Source: Streptomyces clavifer (GTDB taxonomy: Bacteria > Actinomycetota > Actinomycetes > Streptomycetales > Streptomycetaceae). Taken from it: a stretch of 64,000 bases of DNA. Positions within the stretch are counted from its first letter, which is position 1, and every line of letters begins with the position of its first letter. A program made the position numbers and the translations under genes. Below, piece by piece: positions 43,386-53,000 of this stretch. Location of the stretch: the NCBI GenBank assembly GCA_014651175.1, contig BMWJ01000003.1, positions 372,001 to 436,000 of the forward strand, read 5' to 3'. Under the pieces are notes generated by a model. The model searched no databases. It worked only from the letters and a program-made list of their open reading frames with translations, and was not told the DNA's origin.

Positions 43386-44438
43386 TCAGGTCCTCCTGGC
43401 CGGTTCGATGATCGTCACGCCCGCCCCGGGGGCGCCGCCCATGGCGGCGAGGGCCGCCGGGGCGGCGTCCAGGGTGATGGAGGACGTCACCAGCAGGTCG
43501 GGCCGCAGGGTGCCGGCCCGCACCATGTCCATCATCGGCGGGTAGTCGTGTGCGGCCATGCCGTGGCTGCCGAGGATCTCCAGCTCCAGGCCGATCACCC
43601 GCGCCATGGGCACGACCGGGTCACCGGCAGCCGGCGGCAGCAGCCCGACCTGGACGTGGCGGCCCTGCCTGCGCAGGCTCCGCACGGACGCGGCGCAGGT
43701 GACCGGGGAGCCCAGCGCGTCGAGCGACAGGTGCGCTCCGCCGCCGGTGAGCTCGCGTACTGCCTCGTCGGCACCGGCGGGATACGCGGAGGCGTCCACG
43801 CACATGGCGGCTCCGAACGCCCGGGCCAGCTCCAGGGCGTGCGGCGAGACGTCGACCGCGACGACCCTGGCGCCGGACGCCACCGCGATCATCACGGCCG
43901 ACAACCCGACCCCGCCGCAGCCGTGCACGGCGACCCACTCCCCCGGTGCGACGCGCCCCTGGCCGGCCACGGCCCGGAACGCCGTGGCGAACCGGCACCC
44001 GAGCCCGGCCGCCGTACCGAACGACAGCCCGTCGGGCACGGCGACCAGATTGGCATCGGCCTCCTCCAGCGCCACGTACTCGGCGAACGATCCCCAGTGG
44101 GTGAAGCCGGGCTGGGTCTGCCGCTCGCAGACCTGCTGGGCGCCCGAGGCGCAGGCGGCGCACCGGCCGCAGGCGCAGACGAAGGGCACGGTGACCCGGT
44201 CCCCGGGGCGCCAGTTGCGCACTCCGGATCCCACTGCCTCGACCACTCCCGCCAGTTCGTGGCCGGGCACGTGCGGAAGGACGATGTCCGGGTCGTGGCC
44301 CATCCAGCCGTGCCAGTCGCTGCGGCACAGTCCGGTCGCCCCTACCCGGACCACGACTCCTCCGGCGGAGGGTGAGGGGTCCGGGAGGTCCCGGACGTGG
44401 GCCTCCCGCCCGAACTCCTCGAACACCACTGCCCGCAT
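43386..44438 (-). CDS. Zinc-dependent alcohol dehydrogenase
   Basis: 350 residues from ATG 44438. GroES-like N-terminal domain with catalytic zinc Cys in [16 protein letters not shown] and [11 protein letters not shown]. The structural-zinc lobe is [17 protein letters not shown]. The Rossmann motif is [26 protein letters not shown], with Asp at the strand end favouring NAD. It is a medium-chain dehydrogenase; the substrate is not evident. It is followed upstream (minus strand) by the MMPL gene only 40 bp away, so the two may be co-transcribed from the MMPL/TetR region. Confidence 0.92.
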   Translation of the reverse strand: MRAVVFEEFGREAHVRDLPDPSPSAGGVVVRVGATGLCRSDWHGWMGHDPDIVLPHVPGHELAGVVEAVGSGVRNWRPGDRVTVPFVCACGRCAACASGAQQVCERQTQPGFTHWGSFAEYVALEEADANLVAVPDGLSFGTAAGLGCRFATAFRAVAGQGRVAPGEWVAVHGCGGVGLSAVMIAVASGARVVAVDVSPHALELARAFGAAMCVDASAYPAGADEAVRELTGGGAHLSLDALGSPVTCAASVRSLRRQGRHVQVGLLPPAAGDPVVPMARVIGLELEILGSHGMAAHDYPPMMDMVRAGTLRPDLLVTSSITLDAAPAALAAMGGAPGAGVTIIEPARRT

Positions 44439-44478
44439 CGGCCCCTCCTCCGTGGATCGGCTGTCGGATCCGGCGAAT

Positions 44479-46728
44479 CTACGCCCCGGCCGTGATCTTG
44501 TCCCGCTCCTGAACTCGCTGCTCCGACATCTTGTCGGCGTCCCGGCCCTCGGGCGGGGCCGGCTCCCCCTCGCTCAGCCCGAACCGCTGGTGGAAGGCGC
44601 GCAGCGGCTTGGGTGCCCACCAGGTGACCCGGCCCATCAGCTTCATCACTGAGGGCACCAGCAGGCTGCGCACGACCATGGCGTCCATGAGCACGGCGAG
44701 CGCGATCCCCAGCCCCAGCATCTTCGTGTTGGTCACCCTGGAGGTGCCGATGGCGACCATCACCACCGCGAGGATCACGGCCGCGGCGGTGATCAGCCCG
44801 CCGGTGTGCCGCAGCCCGAAGGTCACCGAGTGCTCGTGGTCGCCGGTGCGGTCGTACTCCTCCTTGATCCGGGAGATCAGGAACACCCCGTAGTCCATGG
44901 AGAGGCCGAAGGCCACACAGAACATCAGGACGGGCAGGGTCGTCTCTATGTCGCCGGTGCTGGTGAAGGAGAGGAGCCCGGACAGGTGCCCGTCCTGGAA
45001 GACCCAGACCACCGCTCCGAACATCGCGGTCAGGCTGAGGGCGTTGAGCACGACGGCCTGGACGGGGATCAGCACGCTGCCGGTCAGCAGGAAGACCAGC
45101 AGCAGGGTCACGACGACGATGATCCCCACCGCCCACGGCAGCCGGTCGGCTATCGCGTCCTTGGAGTCGACCAGGACCGCCGCCGCGCCGGTCACCGAGG
45201 TATCGAACGGGGCCGGCTCGGCCCGGAGCTCCCGGACCAGCTGCTGGGCCTCCTGCCCTACGGCCTCGCCTTCGGACAGCACGTTGAAGTACGCGGACCC
45301 GTCACCGGTGACCGGGCCGTCGACCCGCTGCACGCCGGGAAGCGAGGAAATCCTGGCGCGGAAGTCGCTGTACTGGGCGGGCGTCGCCGCACCTTCGGCG
45401 AGCACTTCGAGGCCACCGCCCGGACTGCCGGGGAACGCGTCCCGGATGTGTTCCTGGACCACGCGGGACTCGGCGGTCGAGGGCAGCTGGCGGTCGTCCG
45501 CCGTGCCGAACTTCACCCCGAGGAAGGGCAGCCCCAGCAGGATCAGGCCGACCGTGGTGACGACGGCGAAGACCGGCGCCCTGCGCATCACGAGCACCGC
45601 GAACCGGGCCCATCCCCTGCCCGAACCCTCGGTCGGCTCCCCGGCGGGCGCCTTCCGGTCCGTGCGGCGGCGCAGCAGCCGGCGCAGGTCCAGGGAGTTG
45701 ACCCGCGGTCCGAGCAGCATCAGCGCGGCCGGCAGCAGGATCAGTGCGGCGGCGGCCGCCAGGAGCACCACGGCGATGCCCGCATAGGCGAACGAGCGGA
45801 GGAAGTACTGCGGGAAGACCATCATCGCCGCCAGGGACACGGCCACCGTCAGCGCGGAGAAGAGCACGGTGCGCCCCGCCGTGCGCAGGGTGGTGCCGAT
45901 CGCCGCCCGGGTGTCCGCCCCGGAGGCCAGCTCCTCGCGGAATCTGCGCACGATGAACAGGGCGTAGTCGATGGCGAGCCCGAGGCCGAGTGCGGTGGTG
46001 AGGTTCTGGGCGAAGACCGACACGTCCGTGAGCTCGGTGATGCCGCGCAGCACCGCGTTGGTCCCGAGTATCGCGACGATGCCGACACCCAGGGGCAGCA
46101 GCGCGGCGATCGCACTGCCGAAGACCATGACCAGCAGCACCAGCGTCACCGGCAGGGCGATGAGCTCGGCCCGCAGCAGATCCTCCTGGATGATCGTCTG
46201 CATCTCGTGCCGCACGGCGACGGGTCCGCCGACGGAGACCTCGACGGGGCCGTGGACCCCCCGGTAGGCGGGCGCTATCCGGTCGAGGGTGTCCCCGGCC
46301 GTCTTCTCGTCGCCCTCGATCCGGGCGGCGACGATCGCTTCGTGTCCGTCCTCGGAACGCAGGGCGGGGGAGGTGGTCTGCCAGTACGAGCCGACGCCGG
46401 TGATCCCCCTCTCCCCGGCCAGCCGCTCCGTGAGGCGGGCGGCCTCGGCTGCCACGGCCGGATCGTCGACGGAGGCGCCGCCGCTGTCGACCAACAGCAG
46501 CAGATTGGGCTGTGAGGCGGGGAACTCACGCTCCAGCACCCGGGTCGTGTACGTCGACTCGGCGTCCGGGGCCTCCCATCCGCCGCTGCCCATCCGGTCG
46601 GCCACCCCGCTCCCCGCGAACACCGCGAGCGCCGTGATCACCAGAGCGGCCAGCAGGGACAGCCGTGGTCGTGCGGTGACGAGGCGGGTCCAGCCCCCGA
46701 CGCGCTCCGGGCTGTTGACTTCGGACAT
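44479..46728 (-). CDS. MMPL-family RND-type exporter
   Basis: 749 residues from ATG 46728. It has the MMPL layout of two halves, each with an extracytoplasmic domain and hydrophobic bundle. The Asp-Tyr proton-relay motifs are present twice: [18 protein letters not shown] in the first half and [18 protein letters not shown] in the second. Motifs [22 protein letters not shown] and [20 protein letters not shown] are typical. It probably exports lipids or small molecules with proton-motive force. It is divergent from a TetR gene with paired operators between them, so it is likely the repressor's target. The C-terminal tail is charged and Lys/Glu-rich. Confidence 0.93.
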   Translation of the reverse strand: MSEVNSPERVGGWTRLVTARPRLSLLAALVITALAVFAGSGVADRMGSGGWEAPDAESTYTTRVLEREFPASQPNLLLLVDSGGASVDDPAVAAEAARLTERLAGERGITGVGSYWQTTSPALRSEDGHEAIVAARIEGDEKTAGDTLDRIAPAYRGVHGPVEVSVGGPVAVRHEMQTIIQEDLLRAELIALPVTLVLLVMVFGSAIAALLPLGVGIVAILGTNAVLRGITELTDVSVFAQNLTTALGLGLAIDYALFIVRRFREELASGADTRAAIGTTLRTAGRTVLFSALTVAVSLAAMMVFPQYFLRSFAYAGIAVVLLAAAAALILLPAALMLLGPRVNSLDLRRLLRRRTDRKAPAGEPTEGSGRGWARFAVLVMRRAPVFAVVTTVGLILLGLPFLGVKFGTADDRQLPSTAESRVVQEHIRDAFPGSPGGGLEVLAEGAATPAQYSDFRARISSLPGVQRVDGPVTGDGSAYFNVLSEGEAVGQEAQQLVRELRAEPAPFDTSVTGAAAVLVDSKDAIADRLPWAVGIIVVVTLLLVFLLTGSVLIPVQAVVLNALSLTAMFGAVVWVFQDGHLSGLLSFTSTGDIETTLPVLMFCVAFGLSMDYGVFLISRIKEEYDRTGDHEHSVTFGLRHTGGLITAAAVILAVVMVAIGTSRVTNTKMLGLGIALAVLMDAMVVRSLLVPSVMKLMGRVTWWAPKPLRAFHQRFGLSEGEPAPPEGRDADKMSEQRVQERDKITAGA

Positions 46729-46801
46729 GGTGCGGTGTCCCCTTCACCCAGACCCGGGCGGCGCAAGGCAGCATGGGTCAGTCGTTGCCACTTACACTGG
46801 C

Positions 46802-46825
46802 AAACACGAGACATCGCTCGCGTTT
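46802..46825. promoter_or_regulatory. TetR-type operator O1
   Basis: AAACACGAG, six nt, then CTCGCGTTT: 9-bp arms with one mismatch. It lies between the divergent MMPL and TetR genes. A further inverted repeat TTGCCA/TGGCAA (46785-46803) abuts it. Confidence 0.65.
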
Positions 46826-46830
46826 CTTCA

Positions 46831-46854
46831 GAATGCGAGTGACCACTCGTGTTT
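46831..46854. promoter_or_regulatory. TetR-type operator O2
   Basis: GAATGCGAG, six nt, then CTCGTGTTT, with the same CGAG-N6-CTCG core as O1. The two centres are 29 bp apart. It ends 33 bp before the tetR GTG. Confidence 0.6.
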
Positions 46855-46886
46855 GTCAACCGCGTCTTGAAAGCTGGGGATGGACC

Positions 46887-47822
46887 GTGCCGGAGGCCAG
46901 GACAGGAAAGGCCGCTGCGCCCGCACAGAGCGGCGAGCAGGGCGTGCGGAGCCCACGCGGCGGAAGCACCACGGAGGCCCCCGCGGCCGAGCCAGGCGCG
47001 AGCGCCGCGGCGACCGCCGGAGCAACCGACGGGGCGAGAACTGGGGCGAACACCGGCGCAACCAACGGGGCGACCGGCGGAGCCGCGGCCGGACCGGACA
47101 CCGCGGAGGACCCCGCGGCCGAGCCGCGCACGACCGCAGGAGCGGACGGCGGGGCCGCGAACGGGCCGGGCACCGGAGCCGCCAGGCCGCGCCGGCGTCA
47201 GGCGCGCGGCGAGGCCCGCATCGCCCAGCTCCTCGAGGCCGCCGCCAACGTCTTCCGCGTCAGCGGCTACAACGGGGCCAGCACCAACGCCATCGCCCGC
47301 GAGGCGGGCGTCTCACCCGGCACGCTCTACCAGTTCTTCCCCAACAAGGAAGCCATCGCCATCGAGCTCGGCGACCAGCTGATGCACCGCTGGCGGGAGA
47401 CGTACGGCGCCGCGTTCTCGCCCAGTGACGTCGAGCTCCCCCTCGACCGGATGCTGGACGCGGTCCTCGACCCGCTCATCGCCTTCAACTGCGAGAACCC
47501 CGCCTTCGCCGTCCTGACCCACGGCTCCGAGATCCCGGGGGTGATCACCCAGGAACACGACGTCCTGCACGCCGCGATGCTCACGAGGACCGAACAACTG
47601 CTCAGCACCGTCCTCCCGGACCTGCCCGCGGAGCAGGCCCATCGCATCGCCGGCATGTCCTTCGTCCTCTTCAAAGCAGGCCTCGACCTGGTCATGTCCC
47701 ACGAAGGATCCGAACGGGAGGCGTACATCAGGGAGTTGAAGACAGTGATGTACCGCTACCTGGAGCCACTGGCCTGTGATCCGCCCGCCGGGGAGGCAGC
47801 ACGGAGGATTGATACCCCCTAG
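46887..47822 (+). CDS. TetR/AcrR-family regulator with long low-complexity N-terminus
   Basis: 311 residues if translated from GTG 46887 (GGGGA upstream). Residues 1-105 are Gly/Ala/Thr/Asn/Asp-rich repeats such as GATDGARTGANTGATNGATG. The regular TetR domain begins RRRQARGEARIAQLLEAAANVF, with HTH STNAIAREAGVSPGTLYQFFPNKEAI and a TetR C-terminal ligand domain of about 130 residues. Family members are about 200 residues, so the extension is extra, or the true start lies further inside although no well-placed one is evident. It is divergent from the MMPL exporter, which it probably represses. Its stop codon lies inside the CsoR-type operator of the next operon. Confidence 0.88.
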   Translation: MPEARTGKAAAPAQSGEQGVRSPRGGSTTEAPAAEPGASAAATAGATDGARTGANTGATNGATGGAAAGPDTAEDPAAEPRTTAGADGGAANGPGTGAARPRRRQARGEARIAQLLEAAANVFRVSGYNGASTNAIAREAGVSPGTLYQFFPNKEAIAIELGDQLMHRWRETYGAAFSPSDVELPLDRMLDAVLDPLIAFNCENPAFAVLTHGSEIPGVITQEHDVLHAAMLTRTEQLLSTVLPDLPAEQAHRIAGMSFVLFKAGLDLVMSHEGSEREAYIRELKTVMYRYLEPLACDPPAGEAARRIDTP

Positions 47823-47828
47823 GGGTAT
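47812..47828. promoter_or_regulatory. CsoR-type copper operator
   Basis: ATACCCC-CTA-GGGGTAT is a near-perfect match to CsoR sites of Streptomyces. It overlaps the tetR stop (47820-47822) and a possible -10 box TATAGT at 47826-47831, 84 bp upstream of copZ. Confidence 0.85.
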
Positions 47829-47912
47829 AGTCTTGTGGTGTGGGCGGACACACCGGGCTTTCCGGTGCCCCCTCACGCCACGTCCATGTGTGCCCGCGAA
47901 GAGGAGAACGAC

Positions 47913-48218
47913 ATGACCGCCGAAACCGACACGCCCCGGGCCGCCGGCTCCTGCTGCTCATCCACCGGCTCCTGCCACGACGGTCCGGCCGAGGCCCGGG
48001 TGGGCGGTGTCACCACCGTGTACGAGGTGAAGGGCATGACCTGCGGCCACTGCGAAGGAGCCGTCGCGGAGGAGATCTCCGGGATCGAGGGGGTCACCGC
48101 GGTGGAGGCCGACGCCTCAACCGGCCGGGTGTCCGTGACGTCCGCGACCCCGCCGGCCGAGGACGCGGTACGCGCCGCCGTCGACGAGGCGGGCTACGAG
48201 CTCGTCGGCCAGGCCTGA
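47913..48218 (+). CDS. copZ: Copper chaperone, HMA domain (CopZ)
   Basis: 101 residues from ATG 47913 with GAGGAG at 47901-47906. The HMA domain covers residues about 35-100: VYEVKGMTCGHCEGAVAEEI with the CxxC metal site, and YELVG at the end. The N-terminal extension has a Cys- and His-containing stretch (GSCCSSTGSCHDG) that may add copper ligands. It carries Cu(I) to the ATPase encoded next, 136 bp downstream. The CsoR operator in front implies copper induction. Confidence 0.93.
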   Translation: MTAETDTPRAAGSCCSSTGSCHDGPAEARVGGVTTVYEVKGMTCGHCEGAVAEEISGIEGVTAVEADASTGRVSVTSATPPAEDAVRAAVDEAGYELVGQA

Positions 48219-48354
48219 GCCCTCCTCCCCCACCGTGCGGCACAGGTCCGGCCGCCGGACCCGTGCCCTCACCCTCCACCGGGCCGCTCCCGTCACCAGG
48301 ACAGGCAGATACTGGTGGGGAACGGCCCGACCTGCTTCACCCAGGAGTCCGGAC

Positions 48355-50919
48355 ATGGTCAGCACCACGGCAGCCGAGGTCCCGGCGGCGGAGACCTCCC
48401 AGGCCGAGCTCACGATCGGCGGGATGACCTGCGCGTCGTGCGCGGCCCGCGTGGAGAAGAAACTCAACCGCATGGACGGGGTCACCGCCACCGTCAACTA
48501 CGCCACCGAGAAGGCCCGCGTCTCCTTCACGGACGGCACCACGCTCGACGACCTCGTCGCCACCGTCGAGAAGACCGGCTACACCGCGCAGCCCGTCCCC
48601 CGGGCCGCCGACGCGTCCCGCGCGTCCGGCTCCTCGCTCCGCACCGGCGGGACCCGTGGGACCGATGGAACCAGCGGGGCCCATGTGACCGGTGATGCCC
48701 ATCAGGCCGCCCCAGCCACCGCCCCAGCCCCAGGGACACACGCAAGCGCCGCCACCGGCGGAGCCACCAGCACCGCCGACGCCACGGACCCGTCAGCAAC
48801 CGCAGCGACGAAGGCAGCGTCCACGGGCACGGCAAGACCCCCGGAGCCGGCCGCCGCGCCCCCCTCGGGCACTGGCGGAACCAACGGAACCGACAGCGCG
48901 GACCAACCGGACACCCCCGAGGAGGACGCGGCGGACCGCGCGGCAGCCGGCGCCCTCGCCGTACTGCGTCAGCGCCTGCTCGTGTCGGCGGTGCTGTCCG
49001 TGCCGGTCGTCCTGATGGCCATGGTCCCGGCCCTGCAGTTCGACAACTGGCAGTGGCTCTCCCTCACGCTCGCCGCCCCCGTCGTCATCTGGGGCGGGCT
49101 GCCTTTCCACCGCGCCACCTGGGCCAACCTGCGCCACGGCGCCGCGACGATGGACACCCTGGTGTCGGTCGGCACCCTCGCCGCGTTCGGCTGGTCGCTG
49201 TGGGCCCTGTTCCTCGGCGACGCGGGCATGCCGGGGATGCGGCACGGGTTCGACGCCGCAGTCTCCCGCTCCGACCCCTCCTCCACCATCTACCTGGAGG
49301 TGGCGGCCGGAGTCGTGAGCTTCATCCTGCTGGGCCGCTTCCTGGAGGCACGGGCCAAGCGGAAGGCGGGTGCCGCCCTGCGCGCACTGATGCACCTGGG
49401 CGCCAAGGACGTCACCGTCCTGCGCGAGGGCGCAGAGGTACGCGTCCCGGTCGGCCGGCTCGTCGTCGGCGACCGCTTCGTCGTCCGTCCGGGCGAGAAG
49501 ATCGCCACGGACGGCACCGTCGTCGAGGGCTCGTCGGCCGTCGACGCCTCGATGCTCACCGGCGAGTCCGTGCCGTTGGACACCACCACGGGCGACTCCG
49601 TCGCCGGGGCCACGCTCAACGTGTCCGGACGGCTGGTCGTCGAGGCCTCCCGCGTCGGAGGCGACACCCAGCTGGCCCGGATGGCCCGGCTCGTCGAGGA
49701 CGCCCAGAACGGCAAGGCCGCCGCCCAGCGCCTCGCGGACCGGATCTCCGCGGTCTTCGTCCCCGTGGTGCTGCTGATCGCCCTGGGAACACTGGTCGCC
49801 TGGCTGCTCGCCACCGACGACATCACGGCCTCGTTCACCGCCGCCGTGGCCGTCCTGATCATCGCCTGCCCCTGCGCCCTCGGACTGGCCACACCCACCG
49901 CCCTCATGGTCGGCACCGGACGCGGGGCACAGCTCGGCATCCTCATCAAGGGCCCCGAGGTCCTGGAGACCACCCGCCGCGTCGACACGGTCGTCCTCGA
50001 CAAGACGGGCACGATCACCACCGGTCGCATGACCCTGGGCGCCGTCCACGCGGCGGCCGGGACCTCCGAGGGCGACCTGCTGCGCCTGGCGGGCGCCCTC
50101 GAACACGCATCCGAGCACCCTCTCGCTCGGGCCGTCGCCACCGGGGCGGCCGAACGCACCCCCGCGGGCCTTCCCTCCGTCGAGTCCTTCGAGAACGTCC
50201 CCGGCCTCGGGGTACGCGGCACCGTCGAGGGGCGCCAGGTCATGACCGGCCGGCCGAAGCTGCTCGCCGATGCGGGCATCACGCTCCCGCCGCCCCTGGC
50301 CGACGCCGTGGCGGGCGCCGCGGAGCAGGGCCGTACGGCGGTCGCCGTCGCCTGGGACGGTGAGGCCCGGGGAGTGCTGGAGGTCGCCGACGCGGTCAAG
50401 GACAGCAGTGCGGCCGCCGTCGCGGAGCTGCGCGCGCTGGGCCTCAGGCCTATTCTGCTGACCGGTGACAACCGGGCCGTGGCGGACGCCGTGGCCCGTG
50501 CGGTCGGGATCGACGAGGTCTACGCGGAGGTCATGCCGGAGGAGAAGGCGGACGTCGTCCGGCGCCTCCAGGCCGAGGGCAGGTCCGTGGCGATGGTGGG
50601 CGACGGTGTCAACGACGCCGCGGCACTCGCCGTGGCCGATCTGGGCCTGTCGATGGGTACGGGGACCGACGCGGCGATCGAGGCGGGCGATCTCACGCTG
50701 GTTCGTGGAGATATCAAGGTGGCCGCTGACGCCATCCGGCTGTCACGGCGTACGCTGTCCACCATCAGAAGCAACCTCTTCTGGGCCTTCGGCTACAACG
50801 TGGCCGCACTGCCTTTGGCTGCGTTCGGGCTGCTCAGCCCCATGATCGCAGGTGCGGCTATGGCGTTCTCGTCGGTCTTCGTCGTGATGAACAGCCTACG
50901 GTTGCGCTCCTTCACCTAA
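48355..50919 (+). CDS. copA: Cu(I)-exporting P1B-type ATPase
   Basis: 854 residues from ATG 48355; AGGAG at 48343-48347 gives 7-nt spacing. One N-terminal HMA domain (GGMTCASCAARVEKKLN) is followed by about 105 low-complexity Gly/Thr/Ala/Pro residues (about 85-190), then the transport core. A-domain TGES (DASMLTGESVPLD), membrane CPC (IIACPCALGLATP), phosphorylation DKTGT, nucleotide-binding SEHPLA, and hinge GDGVNDAAALA are all intact. It exports copper from the cytoplasm, receiving it from CopZ. The long Gly/Thr linker is larger than usual for CopA. Confidence 0.95.
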   Translation: MVSTTAAEVPAAETSQAELTIGGMTCASCAARVEKKLNRMDGVTATVNYATEKARVSFTDGTTLDDLVATVEKTGYTAQPVPRAADASRASGSSLRTGGTRGTDGTSGAHVTGDAHQAAPATAPAPGTHASAATGGATSTADATDPSATAATKAASTGTARPPEPAAAPPSGTGGTNGTDSADQPDTPEEDAADRAAAGALAVLRQRLLVSAVLSVPVVLMAMVPALQFDNWQWLSLTLAAPVVIWGGLPFHRATWANLRHGAATMDTLVSVGTLAAFGWSLWALFLGDAGMPGMRHGFDAAVSRSDPSSTIYLEVAAGVVSFILLGRFLEARAKRKAGAALRALMHLGAKDVTVLREGAEVRVPVGRLVVGDRFVVRPGEKIATDGTVVEGSSAVDASMLTGESVPLDTTTGDSVAGATLNVSGRLVVEASRVGGDTQLARMARLVEDAQNGKAAAQRLADRISAVFVPVVLLIALGTLVAWLLATDDITASFTAAVAVLIIACPCALGLATPTALMVGTGRGAQLGILIKGPEVLETTRRVDTVVLDKTGTITTGRMTLGAVHAAAGTSEGDLLRLAGALEHASEHPLARAVATGAAERTPAGLPSVESFENVPGLGVRGTVEGRQVMTGRPKLLADAGITLPPPLADAVAGAAEQGRTAVAVAWDGEARGVLEVADAVKDSSAAAVAELRALGLRPILLTGDNRAVADAVARAVGIDEVYAEVMPEEKADVVRRLQAEGRSVAMVGDGVNDAAALAVADLGLSMGTGTDAAIEAGDLTLVRGDIKVAADAIRLSRRTLSTIRSNLFWAFGYNVAALPLAAFGLLSPMIAGAAMAFSSVFVVMNSLRLRSFT

Positions 50920-50933
50920 TTTCCACAAAGAGA

Positions 50934-51050
50934 CTTAGATCACACCGATTCGAGGGTAACCATCCGCTGGGTTGGTGAGTCTAAGAGTGCGATTGCCAAG
51001 GATGTCTTGGGGGACGTCCGATGGAGTGTCTTGGGGGACGCTCCTGGCAA
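50934..51050. ncRNA. Candidate structured RNA: stem plus three-way junction with twin TTGGGG loops
   Basis: TTGCCA (50993-50998) pairs with TGGCAA (51045-51050) and encloses two hairpins. HP1 is 51000-51019 (GGATGTC/GACGTCC) and HP2 is 51023-51044 (GGAGTGTC/GACGCTCC), both with loop TTGGGG and each with one T-G pair on the + strand. Upstream, CTTAGA (50934-50939) pairs with TCTAAG (50980-50985), and CACC (50943-50946) with GGTG (50974-50977). On the minus strand the loops read CCCCAA and the outer stem is followed by a T-rich tail. Strand and function are unresolved. Confidence 0.5.
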
Positions 51051-51158
51051 GCGTTGGCCGGGGCACGTGCACCGGGGAGCTTTGAGCGGCCCTCCCGTAC
51101 GTACCCCGGCAGATCGCACTGCAGTACCGAAGTGAATGCGCACCACCGGAGGAACAAC

Positions 51159-51174
51159 GGGAGCTTCGGCTCCC
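51159..51174. terminator. cUUCGg tetraloop hairpin
   Basis: GGGAGC-TTCG-GCTCCC is a 6-bp stem closed by the very stable UUCG loop. It lies in the copA-citA convergent gap and may act as a terminator or RNA stabiliser; the UUCG form applies to the + strand. Confidence 0.4.
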
Positions 51175-51610
51175 CGCAGACGCCCGGCCGGATCCCGTGG
51201 GGGGAATCCGCTCCGGGATATGGGAAGCGCCCTGTCCGTCGACCCGTGGGGGGATCGGCGGCGGGGCGTTTCTCGCACCAGCGGCCGGGAGCGCACCGGC
51301 CGGCCCGCCGGAGCCGCGCGGAAGCCCGGCAGCGGCCCACAGGCCCGCACCAGCCCGACCGAGCAGCCCCGACCGAGCAGCCCCGTCCGCGCCGGTCGCC
51401 CGCGCCGGCCATCCGCACCGGAAGCATCGCGCGCGCCGGGACCGTCGGGCCGCGCCGCACGCCCCGGAAACAGCCCCTGAACGCCGAATCGCCCCGGACA
51501 CCGCGCTCCGGTGGAGCGAGCGCGGTACGCGGGGCGAAGGCAGTCGGCCGAAGAGGCCGGGATCGTGCAGAAGTACTTCAGGTGGTGCGGTGGCTCCGGG
51601 GAAGCCTGGT

Positions 51611-52900
51611 TCAGCGACCCTCGACCGGGACGAAGTCGCGCAGGACCTCGCCCGTGTAGATCTGGCGCGGGCGGCCGATGCGGGATCCCGGCTCCTTGAT
51701 CATCTCGTGCCACTGGGCGATCCAGCCGGGCAGCCGGCCGATCGCGAAGAGCACGGTGAACATCTCGCTGGGGAAGCCCATGGCCCGGTAGATCAGACCC
51801 GTGTAGAAGTCCACGTTGGGGTAGAGGTTGCGCGAGACGAAGTACTCGTCGCTGAGCGCGTGCTCTTCCAGCTTGAGCGCGATGTCGAGCAGCTCGTCCG
51901 ACTTGCCGAGCGACGACAGCACGTCGTGGGCCGCTGCCTTGATGATCTTGGCGCGCGGGTCGAAGGACTTGTACACCCGGTGGCCGAAGCCCATCAGGCG
52001 GACGCCGTCCTCCTTGTTCTTCACCTTCTGGATGAAGGAGTCGACGTCGCCGCCGTTGGCCTGGATGCCCTCGAGCATCTCCAGCACCGACTGGTTGGCG
52101 CCACCGTGCAGCGGGCCCCACAGCGCGGAGATGCCGGCGGAGATCGAGGCGAACATGTTCGCCTGCGAGGAGCCGACCAGGCGCACGGTGGAGGTCGAAC
52201 AGTTCTGCTCGTGGTCCGCGTGCAGGATGAGCAGCTTCTCGAGCGCCGAGACGACGACCGGGTCCGGCACGTACTCCTGGGCCGGGACCGAGAAGGTCAT
52301 GCGCAGGAAGTTCTCGACGTAGCCGAGGTCGTTGCGCGGGTAGACGAACGGGTGACCGATCGACTTCTTGTACGCGTACGCCGCGATCGTCGGGAGCTTG
52401 GCCAGCAGCCGGATCGTGGAGAGGTGGCGCTGCTCCTCGTCGAACGGGTTGTGGCTGTCCTGGTAGAACGTGGACAGCGCGCTGACGACCGAGGACAGCA
52501 TGGCCATCGGGTGGGCGTCGCGCGGGAAGCCGTCGAAGAACCGCTTGACGTCCTCGTGCAGCAGCGTGTGCTGGGTGATCTCGTTCTTGAAGGCCGACAG
52601 CTCGTCGACCTTGGGAAGGTCACCGTTGATCAGCGTGTAGGCGACCTCGAGGAACGTCGAGCTCTCAGCGAGCTGCTCGATCGGGTATCCGCGGTACCGC
52701 AGGATGCCCTGCTCGCCGTCGAGGTAGGTGATGGCGGATTTGTACGCGGCCGTATTGCCGTATCCGCTGTCCAGCGTGACCAGGCCCGTATTGGCCCGGA
52801 GCTTCCCGATGTCGAAGCCCTTGTCGCCGACGGTGCTGTCGATCACCGGGTAGGTGTACTCGTCATCGCCGTACCGCAGTACTACAGAGTTGTCGCTCAC
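51611..52900 (-). CDS. citA: Citrate synthase, type II (GltA-like)
   Basis: 429 residues from GTG 52900; GAGGGAT lies upstream. MSDNSVVLRYGDDEYTYPVID is the standard hexameric bacterial N-terminal domain. Active-site blocks: HADHEQNCSTSTVR and GPLHGGANQSVLEML (His), MGFGHRVYKSFDPRA (His and Arg), and NLYPNVDFYTGLIYRAMGFP with the catalytic Asp. It condenses oxaloacetate and acetyl-CoA at the TCA entry point. It is a single gene between two regulatory gaps. A promoter with a palindrome in its spacer is visible upstream. Confidence 0.96.
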   Translation of the reverse strand: MSDNSVVLRYGDDEYTYPVIDSTVGDKGFDIGKLRANTGLVTLDSGYGNTAAYKSAITYLDGEQGILRYRGYPIEQLAESSTFLEVAYTLINGDLPKVDELSAFKNEITQHTLLHEDVKRFFDGFPRDAHPMAMLSSVVSALSTFYQDSHNPFDEEQRHLSTIRLLAKLPTIAAYAYKKSIGHPFVYPRNDLGYVENFLRMTFSVPAQEYVPDPVVVSALEKLLILHADHEQNCSTSTVRLVGSSQANMFASISAGISALWGPLHGGANQSVLEMLEGIQANGGDVDSFIQKVKNKEDGVRLMGFGHRVYKSFDPRAKIIKAAAHDVLSSLGKSDELLDIALKLEEHALSDEYFVSRNLYPNVDFYTGLIYRAMGFPSEMFTVLFAIGRLPGWIAQWHEMIKEPGSRIGRPRQIYTGEVLRDFVPVEGR

Positions 52901-53000
52901 GTCATCCCTCACCGACGTAGTGCCTCTTCTTCGAGGTGCCCTGACTGTTCTCCACCCTCCCCCATTCGGCTCAGGAGAGTGCACTCGGGGTCGTCCATTG

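Larger units (their letters stand above)
50920..51610. other. Long convergent gap between copA and citA
   Basis: 691 bp. The left part (50934-51050) holds the structured element described separately. Further right are a stable cUUCGg hairpin (51159-51174) and an ATCCCG/CGGGAT repeat near 51190-51220. The open frames in this gap are Arg/Pro/Ala-rich chance frames without recognisable domains. Confidence 0.6.

Noticed and set aside
51021-51659. Possible gene in the copA-citA gap
   Set aside because: The frame is Arg/Pro-rich, overlaps the structured element and citA's 3' end, and lacks a ribosome-binding site or known domain.
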